Part shown: positions 1 through 7,616 of the stretch, piece by piece
Layout of the letters: every line of letters starts with the position of its first letter
Numbering within the stretch: the first letter of the stretch is position 1
From: an uncultured Eubacteriales bacterium
Lineage (GTDB): Bacteria; Bacillota; Clostridia; Lachnospirales; Lachnospiraceae
Direction of reading: 5' to 3'
DNA length: 26,399 nt
Assembly (NCBI GenBank): GCA_900321915.1
Contig: ONXW01000012.1
Coordinates: 1-26,399, forward strand
Program-made: the position numbers and the translations under genes
Notes under the pieces: generated by a model
Seen by the model: only the letters and a program-made list of their open reading frames with translations
What the model was told of the DNA's origin: nothing
Database searches by the model: none

Positions 1-357
1 ATAGGCGGTGCCGGTGCCCATACTGACGACCAGCGCCCTGTCAAGGCCGGACAGGTAAAGGCCCCCCAGGCCGATGGAGCGGATTTCATCCGCGATGCGT
101 GTGGGGATACCGAGGAGATTCTCCCTGATGAAGGTGGCGCGCTGCCCCGTCAGGACTATCTCGGAGAAGCTGCCTGCGGAAAGGCCGTGCTTCCAAAGGA
201 AACGGGTAAGGAGATCCCGCACCGAGGCGGCGGGATCCGCGCCGGAAGGGCTGAGCGAAGTGACAGGTCCCTCATCCCTGCGAAGGACGACAATCTTGGT
301 GTTGGTTCCGCCGATATCGATTCCGATCCGGGGCGTCATGTCATTTGTGTCAATCAT
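1..357 (-). CDS. coaW: Type II pantothenate kinase, 5' part (runs off the window)
   Basis: This is the first 119 codons of a minus-strand gene that leaves the window at base 1. The protein begins MIDTNDMTPRIGIDIGGTNT, where DIGGTNT is the phosphate-1 loop of the ASKHA (actin/hexokinase) kinase fold. Further on it has LYLSGLDRALVVSMGTGTAY, the phosphate-2 type loop seen in clostridial type II pantothenate kinases, which phosphorylate pantothenate with ATP as the first step of coenzyme A synthesis in the cytoplasm. I chose the ATG at 357-355 because GGAG lies 6 nt upstream on that strand; a second in-frame ATG six codons later (MTPRIG) is possible. It is divergent from the CNNM gene, and I found no convincing minus-strand promoter in the shared intergenic region. 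A BadF/BadG-type ATPase or ROK kinase is less likely, because the SMGTGTA loop and the LSGLD context favour PanK-II. Confidence 0.75.
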   Translation of the reverse strand, partial: MIDTNDMTPRIGIDIGGTNTKIVVLRRDEGPVTSLSPSGADPAASVRDLLTRFLWKHGLSAGSFSEIVLTGQRATFIRENLLGIPTRIADEIRSIGLGGLYLSGLDRALVVSMGTGTAY

Positions 358-369
358 GGCTTTCTCCGT

Positions 370-398
370 TTGACATAGTTTTGCGTATATACTATATT
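370..398 (+). promoter_or_regulatory. Sigma-A-like promoter for the CNNM/CBS gene
   Basis: A perfect -35 TTGACA (370-375) and a -10 TATATT (393-398) are separated by 17 bp in an AT-rich divergent intergenic region. Transcription would start near 405. That excludes the upstream in-frame ATG at 345, which lies inside the opposite pantothenate kinase gene, and supports the TTG start at 444. Confidence 0.75.
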
Positions 399-443
399 AA
401 TAGCATTATCGTTTGGATTAGTAAAGGAAAGGATGGTTTTTAC

Positions 444-1709
444 TTGGAAAGCGGCGAAACGGTGCGATTGTGCACCCTGATCATACTTCTGTTCCTGTCG
501 GGCTTTTTTTCCGCCTCGGAGACGGCGCTCACAACGGTGAACCGGATCCGCCTGCTCAATCTGCAGGAAGACGGCGAAAAACGGGCGAAAACGGTGCTCC
601 GGGTCCTGGACGATCCGGACAAGATGCTGAGCGCCATCCTGATCTGCAATAATGTCGTGAACCTTTACGCCTCCTCCCTCGCCACCATGCTGGCGACGGA
701 CCTCTGGGGCAGCAGGGCGGTGGGACTGACAACCGGTATCCTGACGCTCTTAGTCCTGGTATTCGGCGAGATTTCCCCCAAAACCGCCTCCACGTATTAC
801 TCGGAGGCGATCTCCCTGCGCGTCGCGGGGATTATCTGGTTCCTCATGTGGCTTCTCACCCCAGTGATTATCATTGTGAACCGCCTGGCCTACGTGGTGC
901 TTGCGCTCCTCCATGTGGACCTCAACAGGAAAGGGGACACCATCACCGAAGACGAGCTCCGCACCATGGTGGAAGTGAGCCACCAGGAGGGCGAGATCGA
1001 GGAGAGAGAGAAGACGATGATCAACAACGTCTTTGATTTCGGCGATGCGGTGGCCAGGGATGTGATGGTCCCCCGCGTGGATATGACCTGTATCAGCGCG
1101 GACGCGGATTATGAGGAGCTGATGCGGGTATTCCGGGAGGAAAAGTATACCCGGTTTCCCGTGTATGAGGAGACCGCGGACGATATCATCGGCATCCTGA
1201 ATATCAAGGATATTTTCCTGCGGGAGGATTCCGGGGATTTCCGTCTGCGGGATTACCTGCGCAAGCCCCTGTACACCTATGAGTTCAAGAATATCTCCGG
1301 GCTGATGCTGGAGATGCGGCGGTCTGATATCAATATCGTTATCGTCCTGGACGAGTACGGCGTGACGGCGGGCCTCATCACCCTGGAGGACATGCTGGAG
1401 GAGATTGTCGGCGAGATACACGACGAGTACGATGCCGACGAGGAGAACCTTGTCCGGAGGATAGGAGACCGCGAGTACCTGGTGGAAGGCTCCATGAGCC
1501 TGGATGACCTGGACGACCGTCTCGGCCTTTCCCTGACCTCCGAGGACTACGGTTCCATCGGCGGCCTGATGATCGGCATCCTGGGAAGGCTCCCCAGGCA
1601 GGGGGAATCGGTGACTGTGGACAGCGTCCGCCTGACGGCGGAATCCGTCGACGGAAGCCGGATCGACAAGGTACGGCTTTTCCTGCACGAAAAGGCTTCC
1701 CGCGCCTGA
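444..1709 (+). CDS. CNNM/CBS-domain membrane protein (HlyC/CorC family)
   Basis: A 421-residue membrane protein of the CNNM (DUF21)-CBS-CorC_HlyC family, whose members are implicated in Mg2+ or other divalent-cation efflux and are often annotated as hemolysins. The N-terminal DUF21 region (about residues 8-190) opens with the hallmark SGFFSASETALTTVNRIRL in the first membrane segment. Two further hydrophobic stretches follow, then the acidic linker EDELRTMVEVSHQEGEIEE. A CBS pair spans about 205-330 (DVMVPRVDM; VLDEYGVTAGLITLEDMLEE), and a CorC/HlyC C-terminal domain ends the protein (YLVEGSMSLDDL). I chose the TTG at 444 over the ATG at 345 because it follows a purine-rich AAAGGAAAGGA stretch and lies downstream of the 370-398 promoter. 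Length fits the family. No terminator is visible after the gene; the SCIFF promoter starts 11 bp past the stop. The transported substrate cannot be read from the sequence. Confidence 0.93.
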   Translation: MESGETVRLCTLIILLFLSGFFSASETALTTVNRIRLLNLQEDGEKRAKTVLRVLDDPDKMLSAILICNNVVNLYASSLATMLATDLWGSRAVGLTTGILTLLVLVFGEISPKTASTYYSEAISLRVAGIIWFLMWLLTPVIIIVNRLAYVVLALLHVDLNRKGDTITEDELRTMVEVSHQEGEIEEREKTMINNVFDFGDAVARDVMVPRVDMTCISADADYEELMRVFREEKYTRFPVYEETADDIIGILNIKDIFLREDSGDFRLRDYLRKPLYTYEFKNISGLMLEMRRSDINIVIVLDEYGVTAGLITLEDMLEEIVGEIHDEYDADEENLVRRIGDREYLVEGSMSLDDLDDRLGLSLTSEDYGSIGGLMIGILGRLPRQGESVTVDSVRLTAESVDGSRIDKVRLFLHEKASRA

Positions 1710-1719
1710 ATGTTTTTTC

Positions 1720-1748
1720 TTGCACATGGGGAAACGGTATGGTATACT
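1720..1748 (+). promoter_or_regulatory. Strong sigma-A-like promoter for the SCIFF peptide gene
   Basis: The -35 is TTGCAC (1720-1725) and the -10 is TATACT (1743-1748), 17 bp apart, with an extended TGN element (TGG) directly before the -10. The expected transcript starts near 1755 and has a leader of only about 25 nt. The SCIFF peptide gene therefore has its own promoter, independent of the CNNM gene. Confidence 0.8.
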
Positions 1749-1779
1749 GAACGACAGCATTAAAAAGGAGGACACTCTT

Positions 1780-1926
1780 ATGAAGCATGTTAAGACCCTT
1801 ACAACAAGCACACTGAAGACCAGCATGGCAAAAGGCGGATGCGGTGAGTGCCAGACTTCCTGCCAGTCCGCATGCAAGACAAGCTGCACTGTCGGAAACC
1901 AGACCTGCGAGAACGAAAAGAGATAA
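1780..1926 (+). CDS. scfA: SCIFF (six-cysteine-in-forty-five) ranthipeptide precursor
   Basis: A 48-residue RiPP precursor beginning MKHVKTLTTSTLKTS, the typical SCIFF leader. It has six cysteines at residues 21, 24, 28, 32, 36 and 43 in the spacing C-x2-C-x3-C-x3-C-x3-C-x6-C. SCIFF peptides are nearly universal in Clostridia and are modified by an adjacent radical SAM/SPASM enzyme that forms Cys-to-Thr thioether links (ranthipeptides). As I recall the work on the Caldanaerobacter and C. thermocellum homologs, the linked pair is Cys32-Thr37, and this peptide has both a Cys at 32 and a Thr at 37. The Shine-Dalgarno AAGGAGG (1765-1771) is ideal, 8 nt from the ATG, so high expression is expected. 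The biological role of SCIFF is still poorly defined; signalling or quorum-type roles have been suggested. The maturase gene follows after 107 nt that contain a hairpin. Confidence 0.96.
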   Translation: MKHVKTLTTSTLKTSMAKGGCGECQTSCQSACKTSCTVGNQTCENEKR

Positions 1927-1966
1927 CACCTCCGCACTGCCGGAAAAGATAGGTCATATTTACAGG

Positions 1967-2007
1967 AAGCAGACAAGACGATGCCGCACGCATCCACTTG
2001 TCTGCTT
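1967..2007 (+). promoter_or_regulatory. Long intercistronic stem-loop between scfA and scfB
   Basis: The arms AAGCAGACAAG (1967-1977) and CTTGTCTGCTT (1997-2007) are perfect 11-bp complements. Inside them GATGC (1980-1984) pairs with GCATC (1990-1994) around the loop CGCAC, separated from the outer stem by a symmetric 2x2 internal loop (AC/CA). The structure has 16 base pairs in total. What follows is GTTGTGCG rather than a run of T, so it is not a canonical terminator. It ends 15 nt before the scfB ribosome binding site. A partial attenuator, an RNA processing site or a 3' stabiliser for the scfA mRNA would all be reasonable; the function is inferred. Confidence 0.7.
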
Positions 2008-2033
2008 GTTGTGCGTACTCAGAAGGAGCAGTT

Positions 2034-3458
2034 TTGATTCACCAGTATATAAATAATGGATATTACATCGTCCTGGACGTCAACAGCGGTGCAGTGCACT
2101 CCGTGGATGCCCAGATGTACGGTGTGGTTGAATATCTTGCAGGCCGCGTCCCGGACATGGAGAAGCCGGAAAAGCTGACCCCGGAGCTCCGGGAGGAAAC
2201 CGTGCGCGCCCTGGCAGGGCAGTTTCCGGAGGAAGAGATCCGGGACTGCCTGGATGACGCGCAGGAACTCATCGATCGCGGAGAACTGTTTGCGGCGGAT
2301 GTATACCAGAGATTTGTCATGGACTTCAAGCGGCGGAAAACCGTGGTGAAGGCGCTCTGCCTCCATGTGGCCCATGACTGCAACCTGGCCTGCCGCTATT
2401 GTTTTGCCGGGGAAGGGGAGTATCACGGAGAGAGAGGCCTGATGAGCCTGGAAACCGGAAAGAAAGCCCTGGATTTCCTGGCGGACGGTTCCGGGAACCG
2501 CCGGAACCTGGAAGTGGATTTCTTCGGCGGGGAACCGCTGATGAACTGGGATGTGGTGAAAGAGCTGGTAGCTTACGGCCGATCCCTGGAAAAGAAGAAG
2601 GACAAGCGGTTCCGCTTTACCGTCACTACCAACGGCGTGCTCCTCAACGATGAGATCATTGATTTCTGCAACCGGGAGATGGGGAATGTGGTCCTCAGCC
2701 TGGACGGCAGGAAAGAGGTCAATGACCGCATGCGGCCCACAAGAAACGGGAAAGGGAGCTACGACGTCATTGTTCCGAAGTTTAAGCACTTCATGGAACG
2801 GCGCGGCGACAGGGATTATTTCGTCCGCGGGACCTTTACCCGGTACAACACTGATTTTGCCGCGGATGTGCTGCATTACGCGGACCTGGGTTTCACGAAG
2901 CTTTCCATGGAACCGGTGGTGGCCCCGAACGAGGCGCCCTACTCCATCCGGGAGGAGGACCTGCCGGCGATCCTGGAGCAGTATGACCTGCTGGCGAAGG
3001 AATATGTCAGGAGGAAACAGGAGGGAAGGGGATTTACCTTCTTCCATTTCATGCTGGATTTAAGCCAGGGGCCCTGCGTCGCGAAGCGCCTTGCGGGATG
3101 CGGTTCCGGGACGGAGTACCTTTCCGTCACCCCGAACGGCGACATTTACCCCTGCCACCAGTTTGCGGGGCTGCCTGAATTCAGGCTGGGCAGTGTGGAC
3201 GAGGGCATCGTCAATACGGAAGTCCGGGATGAGTTCAAGCTGTGCAATGTTTACGCCAAGGAAAAATGCCGGGACTGCTGGGCGAGGTTTTACTGCAGCG
3301 GCGGCTGCGCGGCAAATTCCTGGAATTTCCACGGCACCATCACCGACGCCTATGACATCGGGTGTGCCATGCAGAAAAAGCGTATCGAGTGCGCCATCAT
3401 GATCAAGGCGGCGCTGGGTGATATGGCTGAGAATGACGGGTACGCGCCGCGGAGCTGA
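2034..3458 (+). CDS. scfB: SCIFF maturase, radical SAM/SPASM thioether synthase
   Basis: A 474-residue radical SAM maturase for the SCIFF peptide. The N-terminal ~80 residues (MIHQYINNGYYIVLDVNSGA onward) match the RiPP-recognition-like region of the family. The SAM-cluster motif is C116-x3-C120-x2-C123 (CNLACRYC). A C-terminal SPASM-type cysteine set at 348, 356, 374, 404, 412, 415, 421, 425, 444 and 453 would hold the auxiliary [4Fe-4S] clusters. The reaction couples reductive cleavage of SAM to thioether formation between a peptide Cys and Thr. I chose the TTG at 2034 because AAGGAG (2023-2028) lies 5 nt upstream and MIHQY is the usual family start; the TTG at 1998 would put the start inside the hairpin stem. 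Translation from TTG behind the hairpin suggests the enzyme is made in smaller amounts than the peptide. secDF follows 113 bp later. Confidence 0.96.
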   Translation: MIHQYINNGYYIVLDVNSGAVHSVDAQMYGVVEYLAGRVPDMEKPEKLTPELREETVRALAGQFPEEEIRDCLDDAQELIDRGELFAADVYQRFVMDFKRRKTVVKALCLHVAHDCNLACRYCFAGEGEYHGERGLMSLETGKKALDFLADGSGNRRNLEVDFFGGEPLMNWDVVKELVAYGRSLEKKKDKRFRFTVTTNGVLLNDEIIDFCNREMGNVVLSLDGRKEVNDRMRPTRNGKGSYDVIVPKFKHFMERRGDRDYFVRGTFTRYNTDFAADVLHYADLGFTKLSMEPVVAPNEAPYSIREEDLPAILEQYDLLAKEYVRRKQEGRGFTFFHFMLDLSQGPCVAKRLAGCGSGTEYLSVTPNGDIYPCHQFAGLPEFRLGSVDEGIVNTEVRDEFKLCNVYAKEKCRDCWARFYCSGGCAANSWNFHGTITDAYDIGCAMQKKRIECAIMIKAALGDMAENDGYAPRS

Positions 3459-3491
3459 CGGCGGTTTCCCGCGTTTAAGAGGGATGTAGCT

Positions 3492-3520
3492 GTCCCGCAC
3501 CCGCCTGGGCGGGCCGGGGC
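3492..3520 (+). other. GC-rich stem-loop between scfB and secDF, no T-tract
   Basis: GTCCCG (3492-3497) pairs with CGGGGC (3515-3520, one G-T wobble). After a small internal loop, CCCGC (3500-3504) pairs with GCGGG (3509-3513) around CTGG. No T-run follows; the downstream DNA is AT-rich and contains the interrupted dyad ATAAAT-TC-ATTTAT (3529-3542). It may slow polymerase or mark a processing site that separates the scf transcript from secDF. Its role is unknown. Confidence 0.45.
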
Positions 3521-3571
3521 GGATGCTCATAAATTCATTTATTCTATAGTAAGGAGACAAAGACAAATACC

Positions 3572-6118
3572 ATGAAGACCAACAAGACAAAGAGTTTCAT
3601 CGGTCTGGTCGTGGCGATCGCCGCAGCTATCCTTTTCGGATGGTTTGCCTATACGTCCATGAACCAGATTAAGCTGGGCCTGGATCTTGCGGGCGGTGTC
3701 AGCATTACCTATCAGGCAAAGGGGGGCGCCCCCTCCGCCGAGGATATGGCCGATACCATCTACAAGCTGCAGCAGAGAGTGCAGAACTACAGCACGGAGG
3801 CTGAGGTTTACCAGGAAGGCAGCGACCGTATCAATATTGATATTCCGGGCGTTTCGGATGCCAACACGATCCTGGAGGAGCTGGGCAAGCCCGGTTCCCT
3901 GGTATTCCTGGATTCCGAGGGCAAGCCGGTCCTGGACGGAACGCAGGTTACCAGCGCGCAGCCCGGTATCGACAAATCCAGCGGTTCAGATGAATATATT
4001 GTTTCCCTGACCTTTGACGAGGAGGGCACCAAGGCATTCGCTGACGCGACCACCGCAGGCGTGGGCAAGCCGATCTACATCGTGTATGACGGCGGCATCG
4101 TCTCCGCCCCGACGGTCCGTGAGCCCATCACCGGCGGACAGTGCCGTATCGATGGCATGGCGGACTACGATGAGGCCAACAACCTGGCGGCCACCATCCG
4201 TATCGGTTCCCTTTCCCTGGAGCTGGAAGAGCTCCGTTCCAACGTGGTCGGTGCAAAGCTCGGACAGGAAGCTATCTCCACCAGCCTCAGGGCCGGACTT
4301 ATCGGTTTTGCCCTGGTATGCGTCTTCATGATTGGTTTCTACTGGATTTCCGGTGTGGCGGCAGCGATCGCGCTGTCTCTCTATGTCGGCCTGATCATCC
4401 TTCTTCTGGCGGCATTCAATGAGGCAATCACGCTGACCCTCCCGGGTATCGCAGGTATCATTCTTTCCATCGGTATGGCCGTGGATGCGAACTGTATCAT
4501 TTTCACCCGAATCCGTGAGGAGATCGGCCTGGGCAAGACAGTCCATTCCGCCATCAAGACCGGTTTCGCGAAGGCTCTTTCCGCCATCGTGGACGGTAAC
4601 ATCACCACCATCATCGCGGCGGCTGTGCTGTTCTGGAGAGGCTCCGGTTCGGTCAAGGGCTTTGCTGCGACCCTGGCGCTCGGTATCGTGCTGTCCATGG
4701 TGACAGCCCTGCTGATCACCCGCGGTATTCTGTACTGCCTGTACGGCATCGGGTTCGAGGACAAAAAGTACTACGGCGTGAAGAAAGACCGCGAGCCGAG
4801 AAAGATCCTGAAGCACCGCCGTATTTTCCTGGCGCTCTCCTGCGCGCTGATTGTCGCGGGCTTCGCGGCTATGGGCATGAACGCTTCCGGCGGGAAGGAT
4901 ATCCTGAACTACAGCATGGAGTTCAAGGGCGGTACCTCCACCAATGTTACCTTCAATGAAGATATGACCCTGGAGCAGATTTCCGCAGAGGTTGTCCCGG
5001 TTGTTGAAGAGGTGACCGGGGATGCCGACGTCCAGACCCAGAAGGTTGCCGGCACCAATGAGGTTATCATCAAGACAAGGGCGCTCAGCGTGGAAGAGCG
5101 CAAACAGCTGGATTCCTCCCTGGTGGAGAAGTTCGGCGTCGATGAGGGCAAGATCACCGCGGAGAGCATCTCCGGCGCGGTCAGCAAGGAGATGAAGCAG
5201 GATGCCATCGTGGCGACCATTATCGCCACCATCTGCATGCTGCTGTACATCTGGCTGCGGTTCAAGAATATCACCTTCGCGGGCAGCGCCGTCCTGGCGC
5301 TGGTCCATGACGTGCTTGTCACCCTGACCTTTTACGCGGTGTTCCGCTGGTCGGTGGGCAACACCTTTATCGCCTGCATGCTGACAATTGTCGGTTATTC
5401 CATCAATGCCACCATCGTTATCTTTGACCGTATCCGTGAGAACCTGAAGCTCCGGAAGCCGGGACAGACGGTGGAGTGGACTGTGGATCACAGTATCACA
5501 CAGACGCTTTCCAGAAGTATCAACACCTCCCTCACCACGTTCATCATGGTGTTCGTGCTGTTCCTTCTGGGCGTGTCCTCCATCCGGGAGTTTGCCCTCC
5601 CGCTGATGGTGGGTATCGTCTGCGGTACCTATTCCTCCGTATGCCTGACCGGTTCTCTCTGGTATATGTTCAATAAGGGCCGTCAGGACAACACCATTAA
5701 GGAGTTCGCGGAGGAAGCAAAGGCAGAGGCCTCCGGCGCAGTGCAGGCAGGCCCAATCACCGCCAGCAAGAAGAGACAGGCAAAGAAGTCTGCCGCGGAG
5801 AAGGCAGCGCAGTCACAGGCGGCCCTGGAGAAGGGCAAAGCCCTGAAAGCGCAGAAAGACGCGGAAGCGGCTGCAAACCGCGAGCGCGAAAAGGCGGAAG
5901 CTGAAGCGGCCAGAAAGGCGGCGCTCCGGGCAAACCTCGGACAGGCGCAGGAAGCCGCAGAGGCGGCTGAGGAAGCGGCTGAAGAGGCCGTGAACGCGGC
6001 GGAAGAGGCTGTGGAAGCAGCGGCGGAAACTGCGGCGGAAGAGGCTGTGGAGACAGCTGCGGAAGCGGCGGCGGAAACTGTGGAAGCTGCAGCGGAAGCG
6101 GCAGAGAAGGCAGAATAA
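3572..6118 (+). CDS. secDF: Fused protein translocase subunit SecDF with a long charged C-terminal tail
   Basis: An 848-residue fusion of SecD and SecF, the proton-motive-force-driven accessory of the Sec translocon that helps pull secreted proteins across the membrane. TM1 lies at about residues 9-28 and is followed by the SecD motif LGLDLAGGVS (D38). The P1-type domain comes next, then the membrane block starting near RAGLIGFALVCVF with GIAGIILSIGMAVDANCIIF. The SecF half starts near HRRIFLALSCALIVAG and has its own membrane block (TIVGYSINATIVIFDRIREN). The conserved domains end near residue 705. About 140 extra residues follow, first Lys/Arg-rich, then almost only Ala and Glu; this tail is unusual. 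The Shine-Dalgarno AAGGAG (3551-3556) is 15 nt from the ATG, which is long, but no closer in-frame start exists. tgt starts 1 nt after the stop. Confidence 0.96.
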   Translation: MKTNKTKSFIGLVVAIAAAILFGWFAYTSMNQIKLGLDLAGGVSITYQAKGGAPSAEDMADTIYKLQQRVQNYSTEAEVYQEGSDRINIDIPGVSDANTILEELGKPGSLVFLDSEGKPVLDGTQVTSAQPGIDKSSGSDEYIVSLTFDEEGTKAFADATTAGVGKPIYIVYDGGIVSAPTVREPITGGQCRIDGMADYDEANNLAATIRIGSLSLELEELRSNVVGAKLGQEAISTSLRAGLIGFALVCVFMIGFYWISGVAAAIALSLYVGLIILLLAAFNEAITLTLPGIAGIILSIGMAVDANCIIFTRIREEIGLGKTVHSAIKTGFAKALSAIVDGNITTIIAAAVLFWRGSGSVKGFAATLALGIVLSMVTALLITRGILYCLYGIGFEDKKYYGVKKDREPRKILKHRRIFLALSCALIVAGFAAMGMNASGGKDILNYSMEFKGGTSTNVTFNEDMTLEQISAEVVPVVEEVTGDADVQTQKVAGTNEVIIKTRALSVEERKQLDSSLVEKFGVDEGKITAESISGAVSKEMKQDAIVATIIATICMLLYIWLRFKNITFAGSAVLALVHDVLVTLTFYAVFRWSVGNTFIACMLTIVGYSINATIVIFDRIRENLKLRKPGQTVEWTVDHSITQTLSRSINTSLTTFIMVFVLFLLGVSSIREFALPLMVGIVCGTYSSVCLTGSLWYMFNKGRQDNTIKEFAEEAKAEASGAVQAGPITASKKRQAKKSAAEKAAQSQAALEKGKALKAQKDAEAAANREREKAEAEAARKAALRANLGQAQEAAEAAEEAAEEAVNAAEEAVEAAAETAAEEAVETAAEAAAETVEAAAEAAEKAE

Positions 6119-6119
6119 T

Positions 6120-7253
6120 ATGACATATGAAATCCTTTGCAGGGACGGCCGGGCGAAGCGGGCCAGGATGAAGACAGTACACGGGACCATCGAGACGCCG
6201 GTATTCATGAACGTCGGGACCGTGGCCGTCATCAAAGGCGCCGTTTCCACGGACGACCTGCGGGGGCTCGGCACACAGGTGATGCTGTGCAATACCTATC
6301 ATCTGCACGTGCGGACGGGAGACCCGCTCATTCATGAGCTGGGCGGCCTTCACCGGTTTACGAACTGGGATCGGCCGATCCTCACCGATTCCGGCGGCTT
6401 CCAGGTGTTTTCCCTGGCGGGCCTCCGGAAGATAAAGGAGGAGGGCGTCACCTTCCAGTCCCACATCGACGGTCACCGGATCTTCATGGGGCCGGAGGAG
6501 AGCATGCAGATACAGTCCCATCTGGCGTCCACCATAGCCATGGCATTCGATGAGTGCCCCCCGGCCCTCGCGGAGCGGGATTACGTGGAGCGGTCCGTGG
6601 ACCGGACCACCCGGTGGCTTGTGCGGTGCAAAAAGGAGATGGAGCGGCTGAACGGGCTGCCGGAAACCATCAACAGGGAACAGCTCCTGTTCGGCATCAA
6701 CCAGGGGGCTGTCTATGATGATATCCGTATCCGGCACGCGGAGGAGATAGCGGCGATGGATCTGGACGGCTACGCCGTCGGGGGCCTTGCCGTCGGGGAG
6801 ACCCACGAGCAGATGTACCATGTGCTCGACGAGGTGGTCCCGCACCTTCCGCTGAACAAGCCGACCTACCTGATGGGGGTCGGGACGCCGGCCAACATCC
6901 TGGAGGCAGTGGACCGGGGCGTGGACTTCTTTGACTGTGTCTATCCGTCGAGAAACGGGCGCCACAGCCATGTGTACACAAACCACGGGAAGCTGAACCT
7001 GATGAATTCAAAGTACGCAAAGGACATGCGCCCCATTGAGGAAGGGTGCGGATGCCCGGCCTGCAGGTCCTATTCCAGGGCCTATATCCACCATCTCTTC
7101 AAGGCGAAGGAGATGCTGGGAATGCGGCTGTGCGTATTGCATAATCTGTATTTTTATAATAAAATGATGGAAGAAATCCGGGAGGCCATAGAGCAGGGAA
7201 GATACCAGGCCTATAAAAGGGAGAAGCTCTCGGGAATGGAGGAACCAGTATGA
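6120..7253 (+). CDS. tgt: tRNA-guanine transglycosylase (queuine tRNA-ribosyltransferase)
   Basis: A 377-residue Tgt, which swaps guanine-34 in the wobble position of Asp, Asn, His and Tyr tRNAs for the queuosine precursor preQ1. The TIM-barrel enzyme shows the substrate-binding DSGGFQVFSL (D90), the nucleophile region FFDCVYPSRNGRHSHVYT, and the zinc site GCGCPACRSYSRAYIHH. Length is normal. The ATG at 6120 is preceded by AGAAGG (6105-6110), which lies inside the end of secDF; the two genes are 1 nt apart and probably translationally coupled. The stop TGA overlaps the yajC start in an ATGA arrangement. tgt beside yajC and secDF is a widely conserved neighbourhood. Confidence 0.97.
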   Translation: MTYEILCRDGRAKRARMKTVHGTIETPVFMNVGTVAVIKGAVSTDDLRGLGTQVMLCNTYHLHVRTGDPLIHELGGLHRFTNWDRPILTDSGGFQVFSLAGLRKIKEEGVTFQSHIDGHRIFMGPEESMQIQSHLASTIAMAFDECPPALAERDYVERSVDRTTRWLVRCKKEMERLNGLPETINREQLLFGINQGAVYDDIRIRHAEEIAAMDLDGYAVGGLAVGETHEQMYHVLDEVVPHLPLNKPTYLMGVGTPANILEAVDRGVDFFDCVYPSRNGRHSHVYTNHGKLNLMNSKYAKDMRPIEEGCGCPACRSYSRAYIHHLFKAKEMLGMRLCVLHNLYFYNKMMEEIREAIEQGRYQAYKREKLSGMEEPV

Positions 7254-7519
7254 ATGGAACAATGACGATTTTATATCTTGTCTTTATCGTAGGACTCATG
7301 TATTTCATGGCGATCCGCCCGCAGAGAAAAGAGAAGAAAGCCCATGACGAACTCCTGGCAAGCGTCGCTGTCGGAGACAGCATCCTGACATCCAGCGGTT
7401 TCTACGGCGTCATCATCGATATGACCGATGACACCGTCATCGTGGAATTCGGAAGCAACAAGAACTGCCGGATCCCGATGCGGAAGGAAGCCATTGTCCA
7501 GGTGGAGAAGCCGGAATAA
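7250..7519 (+). CDS. yajC: Sec translocon accessory subunit YajC
   Basis: An 89-residue single-pass membrane protein with one N-terminal helix (about residues 5-22, TILYLVFIVGLMYFMAIRPQ) followed by the family's IRPQRKEKKAH basic stretch and a small cytoplasmic domain with the GDSILTSSGFYGVI motif. YajC joins SecDF in the holo-translocon. The start overlaps the tgt stop by 4 nt (ATGA), with GGAGGAACC upstream as ribosome binding site. It closes the secDF-tgt-yajC unit; a strong terminator begins 44 bp after the stop. Confidence 0.96.
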   Translation: MNGTMTILYLVFIVGLMYFMAIRPQRKEKKAHDELLASVAVGDSILTSSGFYGVIIDMTDDTVIVEFGSNKNCRIPMRKEAIVQVEKPE

Positions 7520-7562
7520 GGCGCTTTACGGACAGGGATACGGAGAGCAGAGAAGTTTCGGA

Positions 7563-7594
7563 GGCTGCTGCGCGCAAGCGCGGCAGCCTTTTTT
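7563..7594 (+). terminator. Rho-independent terminator after yajC
   Basis: An 11-bp stem, GGCTGCTGCGC (7563-7573) with GCGCGGCAGCC (7578-7588) and one T-G wobble, is capped by a GCAA tetraloop of the GNRA class. Six T residues (7589-7594) follow directly. Confidence 0.95.
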
Positions 7595-7616
7595 CTGCAC
7601 ATAGATATAAATTCAA

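Noticed and set aside
74..378. Small plus-strand open frames at the left edge
   Set aside because: They are opposite the pantothenate kinase coding frame, which has a clear motif and ribosome binding site.
345..443. Upstream extension of the CNNM gene to an ATG at 345
   Set aside because: It would begin inside the pantothenate kinase gene and upstream of the promoter at 370-398, and the extra residues have no family counterpart.
750..1997. A 415-codon minus-strand open frame across the CNNM and SCIFF genes
   Set aside because: It covers two real genes plus the SCIFF promoter and shows no domain. It is another antisense artefact.
3986..5491. A 501-codon minus-strand open frame opposite secDF
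   Set aside because: It is a shadow of biased codon use in secDF; its translation is Asp/Gly/His/Gln-rich without any known motif or start signal.
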